In this document: piece after piece, positions 63,378 to 64,000 of the stretch | How the letters are laid out: each line of letters starts with the position of its first letter | Numbering within the stretch: position 1 is the stretch's first letter | Notes under the pieces: model-generated | The model's database searches: none | The model's input: only the letters and a program-made list of their open reading frames with translations | Told to the model about the DNA's origin: nothing | From: Nonomuraea polychroma | Lineage (GTDB): Bacteria > Actinomycetota > Actinomycetes > Streptosporangiales > Streptosporangiaceae | Reading direction: 5' to 3' | Assembly: GCF_004011505.1 (NCBI RefSeq) | Contig: NZ_SAUN01000001.1 | Coordinates: 4,216,001 to 4,280,000, forward strand | Length of the DNA stretch: 64,000 bases | Made by a program: the position numbers and the translations under genes

Positions 63378-64000
63378 ATGAGTAAGCTCACCGCGACGGC
63401 GACCTGCACCGCCCATGGCGCGATCGTGGAGCAGACCGGTCAGGTCGTCCCGCAGGCGCTGCTCGCCGAGCGGGTGGCCTGGCTGGCCGGTCTGGCGCGG
63501 GACCTTGCCGCCGATATCGTGGCCGGCCGGTGGAGTGCGGCGGATCTCGATGCGCTGGCGTCTGGGGTGGGTTTGGATGGGCGGGTGTTGCCGTCCAAGG
63601 GCTGGATGGCCCTGCGGCGGCTGGGCTGGGACGTGAGGCCGGCCTCAGGCGTGCATGTGTGTGATCGCGTGCTGCGGTGTGCCCAGGAGCAGGCGGCCCG
63701 CCTGTTGCGGCTAGCTTTGCATCGCCGCGCGGTGGTGGCGGCGATCGTGGCGGCCTGGCCGCGCGAGCCGGGCAGGCGCACCGACGCCGAATGGGCGGCG
63801 TTGCGGGCGCTGTTGCCGGACGGGGTGGGCGCGGCGGAGGTCCGCAATCGCACGCGGCAGGTCCGCGCCTACCGCGACAGCCACGACGGCGTGCTGCCGG
63901 CGGATCTGACCGAGGTGGAGGGGCCTCCGGCGTGTGCGGCGCAGATCGTGCTGGCCGCGGGCGACCGGCAACTGGCCACCCTGGAGCGCACCAGTGAGCA
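63378..64000 (+). CDS. N-terminus of a large protein, possibly TnpB-like (runs off the window)
   Basis: An ATG at 63378 opens a frame that stays open to the window end (207 codons). It begins MSKLTATATCTAHGAIVEQT, continues LLAERVAWLAGLARDLAADI, LDALASGVGLDGRVLPSKGW, then RVLRCAQEQAARLLRLALHR and AEVRNRTRQVRAYRDSHDGV. The composition is strongly coding. From memory of similar sequences I relate it to large actinobacterial transposon-linked proteins with a C-terminal RuvC/zinc-ribbon (TnpB-like), but the diagnostic part lies outside the window, so the family is uncertain. Confidence 0.45.
   Translation, partial: MSKLTATATCTAHGAIVEQTGQVVPQALLAERVAWLAGLARDLAADIVAGRWSAADLDALASGVGLDGRVLPSKGWMALRRLGWDVRPASGVHVCDRVLRCAQEQAARLLRLALHRRAVVAAIVAAWPREPGRRTDAEWAALRALLPDGVGAAEVRNRTRQVRAYRDSHDGVLPADLTEVEGPPACAAQIVLAAGDRQLATLERTSE

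Noticed and set aside
1..64000. CRISPR arrays, rRNA and tRNA genes
   Set aside because: No regularly spaced repeats and no rRNA or tRNA consensus segments were found by reading.

Overview
The window is very GC-rich, with strong third-position G/C bias, frequent GTG starts and actinobacterial gene families (LAL-type LuxR regulator, MerR, TetR and PadR regulators, a PAS/PP2C phosphatase, a secreted YD-repeat giant, DUF6924/DUF6461/DUF6510-type proteins). I infer a filamentous high-GC actinomycete, probably of the Streptosporangiaceae (Nonomuraea-like). It looks like chromosome-arm or accessory DNA: gene density is normal, but at least a dozen broken, truncated or duplicated gene fragments lie between intact genes. 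No rRNA, tRNA or CRISPR array was seen.

1-4.1 kb: the 3' end of a nonribosomal peptide cluster (NRPS-type C-methyltransferase domain, a PCP-cyclization-PCP protein and a saccharopine-dehydrogenase-like reductase), translationally coupled and probably making a thiazoline/oxazoline-type product. 4.1-14 kb: a broken methyltransferase; a MerR regulator divergent from a SulP anion transporter with a palindrome between them; a Tat-exported GH43-like enzyme; a DsbA-like/CcdA-like thiol-redox pair; a PAS-PP2C phosphatase; an unknown protein, a lipoprotein and a small membrane protein. 14-21 kb: an IS4-type transposase remnant, a multicopper oxidase, a membrane protein and a 944-aa LAL regulator whose C-terminal DNA-binding domain also occurs as a detached copy on the far side of the oxidase. 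20.5-23.2 kb: a molybdopterin oxidoreductase and TetR gene overlapping as an operon, with two operator-like 12-mers at the start.

23.2-28 kb is a gene graveyard: two pieces of an FAD monooxygenase, a headless serine recombinase, an ECF-sigma/anti-sigma pair with three lesions, a frameshifted Na+/H+ antiporter piece, a TetR tail and a 61-bp exact repeat of part of the molybdopterin gene. An intact two-domain DUF6924 gene lies within it. 28-36.7 kb: ankyrin/DUF6461 protein, GNAT acetyltransferase, FAD monooxygenase, membrane protein, a TetR/S9-peptidase divergent pair with clear operators, the 3' end of a group II intron (HNH tail plus a 34-nt domain V), and a PadR-membrane protein operon. 36.9-46.6 kb: an MFS exporter, SUKH and nucleotidyltransferase remnants, a divergent NMT1/SsuA-type ABC importer with an LLM flavin monooxygenase, an ABC-F protein with a possible attenuation leader, and an Fpg/Nei DNA glycosylase.

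46.9-57 kb holds two large secreted proteins: a 2029-aa DNRLRE/YD-repeat/RHS protein with an unusual cationic, glycine-rich tail, and a 961-aa metzincin-like protease with a 30-bp palindrome at its ribosome binding site; a peroxiredoxin and a duplicated Fpg fragment lie between them. 57-62.6 kb: CPA2 antiporter, two cupins, a quinone-oxidoreductase-like enzyme, a sulfite-oxidase/DUF6510 composite pseudogene and a type II NADH dehydrogenase. The window ends inside an open frame that I tentatively relate to large TnpB-like actinobacterial proteins.
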